64,000 nt of DNA. It comes from Prunella strophiata. Its lineage: Eukaryota > Chordata > Aves > Passeriformes > Prunellidae. The notes under the pieces are model-generated. The model was not told the origin of the DNA. It saw nothing but the letters and a program-made list of their open reading frames with translations, and made no database searches. The position numbers and the translations under genes were made by a program. Of the stretch, positions 48,211-60,000 are shown piece by piece; positions within the stretch are counted from its first letter, which is position 1; each line of letters starts with the position of its first letter. Location: contig JAZBQD010000019.1 in NCBI GenBank assembly GCA_036583965.1, positions 22,137,085 to 22,201,084 on the forward strand, given 5' to 3'.

Positions 48211-51200
48211 TTAAAAATGAAGGTTGCAATCGTGTCATAGCAACAGCTTCCAGAAATTCTGGCTCTTGGCCAGAGCAAGCATAGCTGGAATCTTTCTGCT
48301 GATGCTGTCAGAATCTGGAGCACTTCCCAGCTGCTCCCAGTGCCCATCTGCAGAGTTCCTCACCCTCACAGGAATGAGGAGATAGCATCTGCTAGAAGAA
48401 ATCCCAGAAAACTGCTGAGAGGCAGCACCTGAGGGCTCTGTGAAAGGGCTGAACTTGAGCACTTTGAGGAAGAGTTCATCTTTATAGGGAAATCACTGTA
48501 GAACAAGCAGAACAATGTTTCTTGTCACCATTAGCCCCAGAGAAGGACATGGAGCAATTATTCAGTTACAGGCAGTGCCCTGTTTTTTGCTTCTTCTTCA
48601 GGACAGGAGGAGCCTAGTGCTGAGGTCTGAGATGGTTCTGTTCTGAGGACACATTCCTCCTATTCCCAGATGTCCTCCCCTCTGGGGCAGGAGGAGGCTG
48701 CCTGTTCAATGTAACTGAGGTCTCCCAGGCCTGTGCCATGGAGGGGATGATGGGGTGCCCTGTAAGATGGGTCTCTAGTGCCCTGCCACCAGGCCTGATG
48801 GTAGCCATGGGCTACCATCAAGAAGCCCTCCAGCTGTGTTTGGGAGGGAAGCTAATAGGTGTTGTGAGACAGGCAGTGAACATCCCCATGTTCCTTGTCC
48901 TCCCCATGGTGCCATGTTCTGCCTCTGCAGCCCTGCAGGCTGGTGGAGTCCATGCATGGCTCTCCATCAGCTGGGTCAGGTGAAGTCCTCCCCATTCTTG
49001 CACCCAGCAGTGAGGGATGGAGGAGCTGGGGCTGGGGTGAGACACAACTTTGATGGCATGGTATGGGGCAGGAGGGTTTGGGAATGGGGATGTCCTCTCT
49101 GCAAGCCCTGTTATGGGGCATCAGCCTTCAGCATCATGGGAGTGGGACAGCTCCTGGCTCTGTGTGACAAGTAGGCAGCTGTGTGATGGGTGGGGTGTGG
49201 GTGTTACTGCCCAAACCATCCATGCTCCCTCTAGCTTTCCCAGCTCCTTGACTTCTGCTCTTCTGTGCCACATTTTATGTAACTCCCAAGAGAACTGGTC
49301 TGTGTGCCTCTTATACCCAGCTGTACTGTTTATTAAAAAACAACAGTGAGTCTTTGCCGGTTTGGATGCCTTGTGTTTATTTTAATATAAAAGGCCCAAG
49401 CAGAACAGAAAAAAGGATGACAGAGAGGGGCTTCTTGTTTATTCTAGCTTTGGAGATATTGGTCATTGGGAGCACTTGTGTAGTGCAGCTTGACTGACAT
49501 GAGAAGGCATCCACCAGCAAAAGCATGTTGGGAACTTTTGTGCCTGGTAATTGAGTGGGTGAGCAGTGGAGGGGCTAACAGAGACACCCTGCTACTGATT
49601 GCTCAGACCCTTCAAGTATAATAATCCCTAATGGAATCAGAATTTTAAGCAATCAGCCTAAAAATCCCTTTTCTCTTCAGCTGCTGCTTTTGTTTTTTGA
49701 CATAGCACAGGCTCACCTGTTGCTGGTCACCTGCTGCTGGTCTACCACTGCTGGTCATCTGCAGCAGCAGAGCATGGACTTCATACTAAAATCCTGTCTG
49801 GCTCCATGGAGCATCATCCACCCTGCCAGCTGGATTGCAGAGTCATTCCAGCAGCCCTGCCCAGGGAGCAGCTGGGGAGGATGCAGGAGGTTCTGTCTTC
49901 TAGCATGTTCTACTTTGACATGATGGGTTTCCAGCCCTGTGAGAGTTGGGCACTTGATGCTGAAGAATGGTGCCTAGAGTGAGGAAGCCAGTTCAGGGTC
50001 TGTAAGAGCATCTCCCAAAGGCTGGAAATCCCAGCCCTGGCACAGGAGAGAAGGGAAAACATCCTGAGAGAGCCATGCTGCTCATTTAGGATGGGCTTGT
50101 TCCACAAGGCAGTGTGTGATGGGCTGAGAAGGGCAAAGAGAGCAGCAGAAATCTGAATGCAAAGAAATACCCACTTTGGGTCATTGATAAAATGAGTTTT
50201 TCTGCTCTTCCTGGCCTCAGGACTGGTGGTGGGAGCCCAGACCTGGCACTGCAGGGAAGGGCCAGCATGGCAGCCTCCAGCAGCACTCCCACCTTTGACT
50301 GCCTGTGCCAGCAGAGAGGTCTGCCACAGCTCCCACAAACTGCCCCTTAGCTGTGGCTGCTGCCCAGTGGGGACGCTCCTGTCACTGCCCTGCCACCAGC
50401 TGGCACAGTGGGAGGCTCCATGTGACTGCTGGGCCCGGCTGTGAGGGATTCTGAGTGTGCAGGGTGCAATCAGGAGCAGGTTCCAAGGTGGAGGTGCAGT
50501 GTGAAGGGGCTGACACCCCTCACCAAGCCCTGACGAGCTTCCCGGTGTGAGGCCTGGGAAAACTCAGCTGGGGGCAATCACAGCTCCCAGCCAGAGCTCC
50601 TGCCCCGCTCCCAGCACAGCAATGCCCTGTGTTAACTCTGTTTACCACTCCTTTCAAACCTGGGGGGTCTCTGTAGGGGCATGCAATGGGTTTTAAATTT
50701 TCCAGGTGTTCACCCAAAGGGAAGCCCTCCCCATGCCTTCTGCCCTGTGCCACAAACCAGAGTGGCAGGGCTCACTCCAGGGAAGCTGTGGAGAACACAG
50801 CAGGAGGAACCTGCTGAAACCAGAGGCTAATCATTCAAGCAGGAATTCAGGTAAAAATAGTGTGTATTTTGGGAGGGAGGAGGGCAGAAAAAAACACCAT
50901 TCTCTCAAAATCTAGAGAAGGACTTCCAAAATGGTGTACACCCCCTTCCCTGGGACTTGCTGGTGGGTAGTTCAGCTTTGGGAACACCTGCTCCATCCTC
51001 AGATGGCAGGGGTTCCTCCTGTCCCTGACCCTTGTTGTGGTCCCAGAGGGGCTCCAGGCCACTCTCCTGCTACCCTCAAGCAGCATCTGCACCTTTGGTG
51101 GTGCTCTGAGCCAGCTCTGCCAATGGAGTGACTGCTGACAGAAGGTGGGCAAGAAAGGCACATGACTGTCCCAAGACTGCAGCCCACCCCCAGTGCGGGG

Positions 51201-51455
51201 ATGGTGCCAAGGGCTGTGCCAGTCTATCTGGGAAAGTTTGCTGCTTCTGCCCACTTGTAGGGGTTTGTTTTTATGGGGATCATAGTGGGCAGTCTGGAGG
51301 TGGGGATGTGTCCAAGCAGTCTCCTTGCTACTGAAGCATCTGCAGGAGGTCCCCAGGCAGGGTCAAAAGCAGCTCACAGGTGGGAAAAGGCTCCAGTGGC
51401 AGGGGTTCCCCTAAGCCGGTGCCAGGAAGACGCACGGGGGTGATGACACCAGGCA
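48211..51455. other. Gap between convergent NGB and TMEM63C; nothing recognised
   Basis: GC-rich, Pro/Ser/Cys-type open frames overlap on both strands without family resemblance or splice context. The only discrete structures are an inverted repeat at 48796-48820 and, on the minus strand, an AATAAA near 49376 that could be a distal TMEM63C poly(A) signal. Confidence 0.5.
48796..48820. repeat. Perfect 11-bp inverted repeat, 3-base spacer
   Basis: The arms TGATGGTAGCC (48796-48806) and GGCTACCATCA (48810-48820) are exact reverse complements around ATG. It lies downstream of NGB, beyond the main poly(A) signal. No function is evident. Confidence 0.85.
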
Positions 51456-53368
51456 GCAGCTGGGTGAAGTCATTTTATTCAAGGCACGGTCATAGCAATA
51501 ATCACGAGAAGGTACAGACCTCTGGCACATTCCTACAGTGGGGCAGCCAAGGGCAATCAGACCAGCAGCCCGAGCTCCCAAGGACACAGTGCCACTAGCA
51601 GGCACTTGCTTCTACCCTCAGAGAGGCCACCAGCATCCCCGTGCCTGCCTGGGGCTGCCTCTGGAGCAGGCAGTGAGGGGAGCAGCTGAGCTGTGGGCAG
51701 CCACGGGGGCACCTGGGTAGGAGGCCACAAACCCCCCAGGGAGCTTTTTGGGATTAGAAGGGTGCTCTGAGCTCAAGGCTCCCCGAGGTAACCACTTTGT
51801 GGCTGGTGTGCTGCAGCCACCACCCCAGCATGCAGGAGTGTGGGTGGGACGGGGCCATGGCACTGCCAGCTGGCTGAGCTGAGATCCACCAGCCCCACAG
51901 GAACCTCCTAAGGGCCCCCTCAATGCTCTCACTGCTGGGCTGCCTTTTAACCTCCCCCAGCCCAGAACTGGCACACTACCCTTCCTCCCAGTGGCACTAC
52001 TAATGCTGACCAGTGCCACAGCACAGCATCTGCCTTCACACAACAGCACTCCCCATGCCAGCAGCCCTGGTGCTGGCAGAGCTGCACTCTCCTCCCTTCC
52101 CTCCCTGCACTGCCCTGGGATGGTGGCAGCTCTAGTTGCTCTGAAGCTAGCAGGAGAATCAGGGACAGGAAAACCAGCCCTGAGGCCAAAGCAGGGCTGA
52201 GTGAGGAGCCACCATGCCCAGGTGGGCTATGGTGGGAGAGGAGCTGAGGAGGATGAGGATAAACCTTCGTCCCCAGAGGCCACCACAGCGACTCTGGATG
52301 AGCTGGAAAACACCAGGGATGCTCTCTGGGCAGGTAATGGCACATTTACACTAATCACAGCAGGACTCACACTTGAGAGGCAGTGTGGCTACTGGGGGAG
52401 CATCCCACAGCTGCAGCTTGTGGACAAGGGCAGGCAGGCAGGATGTGGTGGACCAGGAGGAGCTGGAAGTCCAGGTCCTGCCAGCCTCCACCTGTCCCCC
52501 CTGCTCTGTTGCATTAGGACAGAGCTATTCTGGGTCCCATGGGCAGCCCCAGTGAGGGCATGAGCACGATGGGGTGCTGCCAGGGAAAAGGATGAAAAGG
52601 AGCTGTCCTCAAAGCCAATAAACACACTTGTCTCTTCACCTCCCACTTCTCCTCAAGAGCCCAAGGGAACAGGCATTGTGCAGCAAGATGGGGGGATAGG
52701 GTGGGAGATTGAGGAAGAGCTGGGCTTGCATTTGATGCCTACCTTGGTGCAGGGCTGTTGGTGCTCATGTAGGGGCTCTGGTGGCAGATGCAGGGACACT
52801 CACCTCCTCCACCAAAGCACACACATGGCAGCAGTCCCTGCTGAAATGGGCAAAGCAGGGGCAGGCAGCAGCCTGCAGCTCAGCAGCAGGGGAGGCAGCA
52901 GGACAGCTGCCTGAGCAGTGGATGGATGGGGTGGGATGCAAGGGTTACGGGTGGCTGTCCCCTGCCACTGAGGACCCAGAGGACAGCGTGGTGGCAGGCA
53001 CATTCATCTGGGCTGTCTGGGCTGCTTCCTCCTCTCAGAGGGTCAGGGCCTCCCTCCTGCCCCAAAATTATGGCCTCTCAGAGAGACCCTCTCCCAATAC
53101 TGCTGCACCCCCTCTTCCCCACAGTGTGCTGGAAGAGGCAGGTGGGGACAGGGGGACACTAGGGGGCTCAGCCAGTGCAGGCAGGAGGGAGGGACCATCA
53201 GACTCTCCTGCCACTGCCCATGCAATGGGGTCTCTCCCTCACATCAGTCTTGTCATCCCCTGCCCTATTAGCAAGGTGGCCCCCAGCAGTGCAGGGGAGG
53301 CTCCCTCCTGCCCCATGGCATGTCCTCTGCTCTCAGCACAGTCAGTTCTCAGCCCGTGGCAGGGATGG
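51455..53368 (-). terminator. TMEM63C: TMEM63C 3' UTR and poly(A) signal
   Basis: On the minus strand the first canonical AATAAA after the TMEM63C stop is at 51474-51479, giving a 3' UTR of about 1.9 kb. No coding exon is recognised between it and the stop. The open frame of more than 300 codons on the plus strand at 52781-53752 runs antisense to the last exons and has no family features. Confidence 0.5.
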
Positions 53369-54002
53369 TCACTGGTAGCGAGCCTGGCTCTCTATCACGG
53401 GGCCGCTCCTGTACTCGCCCTCCACGGTCTCCAGCTCTGTCTCGAAGCTCTGCAGCCCCCCATCCTCCCCATCCTCCGCTGGCTCCAGGTGGTTGCCCAT
53501 GGTGCCATAGGACTGGTGTGCCGGAGAGGCTGCCGGTGTCAGGCTCAGCTCGGGCTCCTGCAGGACAGTGGCCACAAAGAGCTGCCCCGGGGGGCAGTGG
53601 CCATCAGGACCCAGGAGCAAGAGCAGATGGCCACAGCAGGGCTGAGGAGGGGGACTCACATTGGAGTTAGGGGTGGAGGAAACGCTGCTCCGCTCCACGT
53701 CATTGAAGGCGCCCTCAGACTGGTCAGACATCTGAGGAGAAAGAAGTCATGAGGAAATCATGGTTCGGAGGGCCCAGCTTTGGCTTTGGCTAGGGACAGC
53801 CAGGTGCTATCTCAGATTCCCCATGGCAAGCAAGAAGGGGATGCACTGGGATTGAAGGACCAGAGTGGGTGGCTGTTTGCACTCACCTGGTAGCTAGAGG
53901 GTTTCCGTGGCTGCAGCTTCTTCAGGCAAAGGCCAAAGAAGGAGAAGATGATGCAGGAAAGGAGGACCACAAAGGTGAAGAGGGTGACAGGCCGGGTGGG
54001 AC
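53369..54002 (-). CDS. TMEM63C: TMEM63C last three exons: final helix and cytosolic tail
   Basis: 53887-54002 encodes [20 protein letters not shown], the last membrane helix, and the basic [12 protein letters not shown]. 53660-53731 encodes [20 protein letters not shown]. 53369-53581 encodes [40 protein letters not shown] and an acidic tail ending ESQARYQ, then TGA at 53369-53371. The tail pattern is the TMEM63C type, not the TMEM63A or B type. Confidence 0.93.
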
Positions 54003-57000
54003 CTATAGCACAGAGACACTGGGGCAGCACATAAGCCTCCAAGAACCTGCTGTCCAACTGAGCCCCAGGCTGGTGCCTGTTTTGGGTTTTACAAGCTCTC
54101 GGCTCCCTTCCCAAAATACAAGCTGACACCTCCTTCATCTGCCAGGTCTTACCACCACCTTCCCCCTTACCACCCCCCATGCCATGCCTAACTCAAGGGT
54201 GACACCAGTGGCTCGTCACCCCCAAACATCAGACACGACCCTCAGCAGTGGCAGGGTGCAGCCCAGCTCTCCCTACCGAGGCGCAGGACGGAGAAGAAGA
54301 GCAGCCAGAACATGCAGAGGATGGGGGCCACCACGACCTGGCTGATGGCGGCGACATGGAGGCGCTGGTTCAGTTTGGTGGGGATGTACACATAGTAAAT
54401 GTTGTACCGGTCAACCATGTGCTTGAGCAGCATGTAGAGCAACCCTGGTGGGACAAGAGGAGCCATCTGGGTGGAGGGCAATGGGGACAGCCAGGCCACA
54501 GGGAGAGCAGGGCATGCCCTGGGGATGATGCCCAAGGGTGCCCTCCTGTACCATGCAGGAAGCCTGCACTCCCATGCTGCTGCTGGTGGCTGGGACAGGC
54601 TGTTCTGGGCATGGCTAGGATCATAGGGCATGGGATCATACTCACCAAAGGGGACAATGATGGGGCAGGTGATGCTGTAGGTCATGACAACAGAGAAGAT
54701 ACAGCAGGTCCAGGCGTACTCTAGTCCAAACTGGAACTGGTATGCTTGGCTCTGGGGCACAACCAAGCAGTGTTATCGCAGCCTTTGACACTGCAAAGCC
54801 TGCACTTGCCTCTGCACCCTGGCCCACAGGACTGCCTCACCCCCACTAGCCCCCAAGGGGCCTGAAGAAGTCCCCTAAGCATCCCCTACAGAACCACAAC
54901 AGCCTGAGTTTGCAGTGAGTGCATCTCTGCTGTGCTGAGATGGCTCACAGTGACCAGAGCCACATACCCGCTTGACATGGAGCCGCTCGGGCTCAGACTT
55001 GGCAAAGCAGAGGCGAGCAGTGTAGACCAGGAGGCCTGGGATGCGCAGCAGCTCCATGGCCGTCCCAATCAGGCTGGAGGTCACGACGTAGTTGACAAAG
55101 AAGGCGCCGTTGTCTGGGAGGAAAACGCACCTGCCCCAGGGACAGAGAGGTGACACAGTGAAAGAATGCTCAGGCAGGAGCTGCAAGAGCTGCTGGTGAT
55201 GGACAACAGGTGCTCCCGCTTGCCTGGGAAGTTTGGGAGCTTCCTGCTACTCACTGGAACTTGATTTCAGCCTGATCCAGAAAGTGGGTGTCGAAGAGCC
55301 AGCGGAAAAACAGGTCCAGGCTGGAGGGGACAGAAGAGGGGCAGCTCAGGCAGAGGGGCAGCTGCAGAGCACTGTGAGACACCCCCAGCAGGTACGTGTT
55401 TTTTTTTCCCTGTCCTGAGCAGGCAAGACTCTCTGCACCCTACACTGCCAGGGCACCCCCTTCTGCCACACGAGACCACTGTGGAGTGTGTGCAGCCTCC
55501 TGGATGGCCAGGATTACTGTAGCTGGAGCTATGCAGATACCTGACCAGGTCCTTTTAGGGTCTGCTGAACCCAAGCAGCAGCTGATTCGCTGCCACCAGT
55601 CCCCTTGGGTCAGCTGTGGCAGCCTGGTAAACTGCTCTGCTCCACTTCCTCTGCAGAGAAGGTTTCCATCTGTGGCCATGTGTGAGTGGCTCAGCACTGC
55701 TAAAGGAGTGTTCTCCTCCCCAGAGATCACTGTGTTTCAGTGGCAATGGGACCTTAGTCCTTTGGGGCTGGATTGCTGGGGAGAGGGGCCTAGGTGTGAT
55801 CCTGGCAGCTCAGGAGCAGGGAGGGCAGCATGGCAGGGGGGTCTGTACCTGCTCAGACCCAGCGAGGGCAGGATGATAACCATGAACACCAGGAAGAAGA
55901 AGCACTTGTGCATGGTGATCTGATTTTCACTTGACCTGCAGAGAGGGAAGACAAGAAAAGAACATTGCACTTTTTTGGGAAAGAGCAGCAGGTGGGGTGA
56001 GGGGCTGGGCTTGGCCTTGCTTTTCACCAAGGAGTTACTCCCTGCCTCACAAAGCTGTGTGCATTTGGTCTGTGCATCCACTGGGGCCTTGCAAAGCCTC
56101 TCCCAGGCTAGGGTGTGAGGAATTCCATGAGGAATCTGCTGTAGCCTCTCATCTCCTTCATCTTTGCCCTCTTCTACCATCCCTGCTGATATAGACACCC
56201 ATCAAGAGGCAGATGGGTGTCTAGTATGAGTTTACGGCTTCCTGTTTCCCCCAGAAAAAGGAAGGGAGGTGGTGACTAAAGCTCCTGCAAGGACTTATCA
56301 GATGAGGCACAGGGCTTGGGGCTGATGGAGGGTCAAGGCAAAGAGAGCACATTGTAGGAGTTGGGCAATTTCTCCTACTTTAAGCACCTTGAACCCATAC
56401 CTCTGCCTTGGAGGGCTGGAAGCATGCCTGGGATGGCCCTGCTGCTGCCAGTCCACCATCACACCATCCCTCTTACAAACTTCTTCAGATCCATCTTAAA
56501 ACCACCTGACTTGTCAGTAGCCTGAAAGTGTTGAGGATTATGGGAAGCAAATGGATCCTTTGTGCACGGACTTGGGGCTCTGTCTATGGAGAGAAACACC
56601 CAGGGGGCTCTGCTCCCCTGTGGGGGTCTACTGCTCACTGCCTCCCTTCCTGCAGGTTGGGTTCCCCTTCCACTGCAGTTCCTCCCATCTCTGGCAGCCC
56701 TGGGGGACTGAGGGGGGCAGCCCCATTACCTTGTCCAGTGAGACTCGAAGAATGCTGAGTAGTAGACAAGGAAGGGCAGGAAGACGGAGAAGGCCCAGAG
56801 CAGCAGCGTGGGGAAAAACTGGGTGATGATGGGGTTCTGCAGGAAGAGAGAAGCCAAACATCCCCTCAGCAACCCACCACAGCACAGCCATGCTGGAGAC
56901 AGCATGCCATGGTGTGTGCAGCAGGTGGGCTGGAGCATCCCCTCCCTGAAGCAGGGGCTATTGTTTCAGAAAATAAGGACTTGAGGCCAGCCAAAGGCAC

Positions 57001-60000
57001 CACAGCCATGTTCTGAGCCCCTGGTGCCCACCCAAAAGCTCACAGGTCAATGAGCAAGAAGGAGCTGTGCTGCTGGCAGCTCCTGACATCTCCTGAGCTC
57101 TTTCCAAACCTTTCTTCTTGAATGGACAGCAACCTGCCTGCCTCCATGGAGGCACCAGCACCAAAGCTCAGGTGCTGCTCCAGGGCTCTGCCACTGCAAA
57201 CACAAGGAGAAGGGGATGGATAGCAAGCACAGACATGACCTCATCAATGACCTTGTTTCTCAGCCAATGCCCATCCTAGTGATGGTTCGTCTTAGGACAG
57301 TGTAGAGCTGGTGACCCCCACCTGTCACAGATAAGCCTGGGAATTACAATATTTCAGGTAAATTGGCATGGGTTAAGGACTACCTTGAGGCTCTCCACAG
57401 GGTGGGTGACATTGAACATGTCCATAGTGTTGACAATGATGGCTGGCGTTGTGAGGAAGAAGAGAAGGACGAACAGGCAGATATTAAGCAGAATGAATCG
57501 CGCCCACCATGATGTGCCACGGACTGATAAATTCTCCCTGTAAGAGAAAAACACAACTTGAACATGATGAGGAGGAAAAGCCCTGTGTCCTGGGCCTCTC
57601 AGCATAGCTTCATGAAGCTCTGCCTTCTGCTATCTGCACCAACCCTCCTGGCAGACATTGTTCTGAGCTCACCCTCTTCCCCTCCCCATGCTGCTTTGCT
57701 GTCACATGCAGAGCCCCCTGGACCAGAGAATAGCCACAGTGGAGGTCCATACCACAAGGAGGCTTTGGAATCAGGCCAGAGAAATCAGAGTCTGGCAATC
57801 ACCCCTAATCTCAGCTGGCTGGGCCCTGCAACCTTTGGGATGATCACCCCAATTGCCCCTGCTGACTTCTGTTATGGCAATAGGAGGGATTTTCAGCCCG
57901 CATCACTCTGGGAAAGTGTCCTACAGATACAGACACAGGTTCCCTATAGCTATATGGGCTCCCTATAGCTATGGGTATAGGCTCCTTATAGGTATGGACA
58001 TGGGTACGCAGGCTCCTTATAGGTACGGACATGGGTTTCCCCATATCTGCTTTTCCCCCTTCCTCCCTCCCTCCCTTCTGCCGTGGGGGTTCACCAGATG
58101 ATATCACTGGGTGAAGGGGCATAGCAAACACCCCAGTGGTGTGACTTGACCACGGTGGTGACAGAGGACTGCTGGGGGTGCTTGCGGCAGTGGATGTGGC
58201 TGTAGTCCTTCAAAATCCTGCAGGAAGAGGGAGCCAGGGGTCAGGTCTCACTTCTCCTGAGACCCTTCCCACAGCCTTAATGGGGCAGCCAACTCCAGCA
58301 GATGGCAGAGGCATAGAAGAGACCGACCCACTGCTTGGCTTTGGTGGGAAAAGCTGGCAGGGTGCCCCAGTTCCCCGGCAGTGGTGGCCAACAGGCTGAG
58401 GGACATCCCCATGGCCTACTGCATGAGGGGCACTCACACAGCTGTCATCCGCTCGTCCTGGAAGGTGACGAAGGCCATATCAAGCCGCTTGAGTGTGATG
58501 CGGTTGCGCTCCTGCATTGAACTCATCTGTGAGCTTCTCCTCCAGCTCCCCGTAATACTGCTCAGCATCCACCTGTGGGAGTGGCCAGGGCTGTGCTGTG
58601 CACCGGGCTGGGGCAGGGGAAAGCTGCCATGCTCTGCCTTGCCCGTGGGCAGGTGTGCTGCCTGCAGCCCTGCCCGCAGCCTCCTACCTCATCAAAGCCA
58701 CAGAAGCGGCAGCAGAAGATGCGGGCGCAGGGGTGAGTTTTGATCATGATCTTCCCCTCTTTCTGAGCCTTGGTGGTGAAATAAAGCCGGCCCTTCATTG
58801 CTTTGCGCCTGCCAGGAAGCCGATAGCAAAGGTCACGTGGGGAGCACCAGACACACAGACATAAAGCCAGACTGGGTGCCTTGATGTGGTGGGCAGGAGC
58901 AGTACACCCTCCCACAGAGGCAACACGGACGTGCATGCACTCACCTCTCCGCATCCAGCTTCATCAGCTTGCGCACGTCAAAGCAGAACTGGACATTGGT
59001 GACGGTGCAGCTGGGATAAGCCTCGCTGCAAGCACAGGGACATGGTGGCACCAGGAGCCAGGGGACAGGGACAGTCCCTGCTACCTGCCTGCCACTCACC
59101 CAGCAAGGCTGTGGCACCTGGCTACTCACTGGAAATGCTTGATGATAAGTGAAGGGTCTGTGATCTCCTTGGGGATGTGGGTAACCATCAGTGTCCGGGC
59201 AACCTTGGGGAAGAGAAGAGGCAAAGGGATCTGCAGGATGCATCTGCAGGATGGGCAGGGATCTGCAGGATATAATGCTGTCACCCTGTCCACCCAGCAG
59301 CGAGCTGGGGCACCAGCTGCCTCCCTAGAGGCAAGTCAGCACAGATCTCCTCAATGCCCAGTCCCAAACCCCGAGGGCATAGCCAACCAATGCCATACCC
59401 CAGACAGATGGACAAAGCAGAGCTTCAGTCTCAAGAGACAAGACAGCAAGAGAGAGAGAGATTTGCCTCCAGGTTGTCACTTTATCCAGAAGCTGGTGAA
59501 AATCAGCCACACCTTTCCCTGCCAGCCCAGTTTCATGCTGATCCTAAAAACCTCTGTACCTACTGGGACCAGCATTTGTGCAAAGCAAGAAGTTGGCCAT
59601 TAGCAGCACTGAACAGGGTTGGAGGAGGGGTGGTTTCTCACCTTTTCATTCTCTCTGTATTCCAGGTGGACAGAGTGGTGAGCCATACAAAGGACGGTGA
59701 AGATAAAATAGATTAGGGCGAAGATGCTGTGCAGCCACAGAAGACGGTCTCTGAAGAGAGAGAGTGGGGAATCAATGAGCACTGTGGTGAGCATGTGGCA
59801 TGGGGATCAGCGTGGCACTCAGCATCTCACCCATGGCCACCCCTTCCACCCAGCAGGACCTCCCTGTGCCAGCTGTCAGACACTCACCCCAGGAACTAGA
59901 GGGGGCAGCACTCAGGCTATTGACTGAGATACTACAGAAATGAGGCCACACAACATCCCCAAGAGCACTTCTGCCAGCAGTGGGGTGCAACAAGCAGTGC

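Noticed and set aside
52781..53752. 323-codon plus-strand open frame
   Set aside because: Antisense to the last TMEM63C exons, which show clear family protein on the minus strand. The plus-strand product has no recognisable domain.
54248..54724. 158-codon plus-strand open frame
   Set aside because: Mirror image of TMEM63C exons 54277-54444 and 54646-54751 plus the intron between them.
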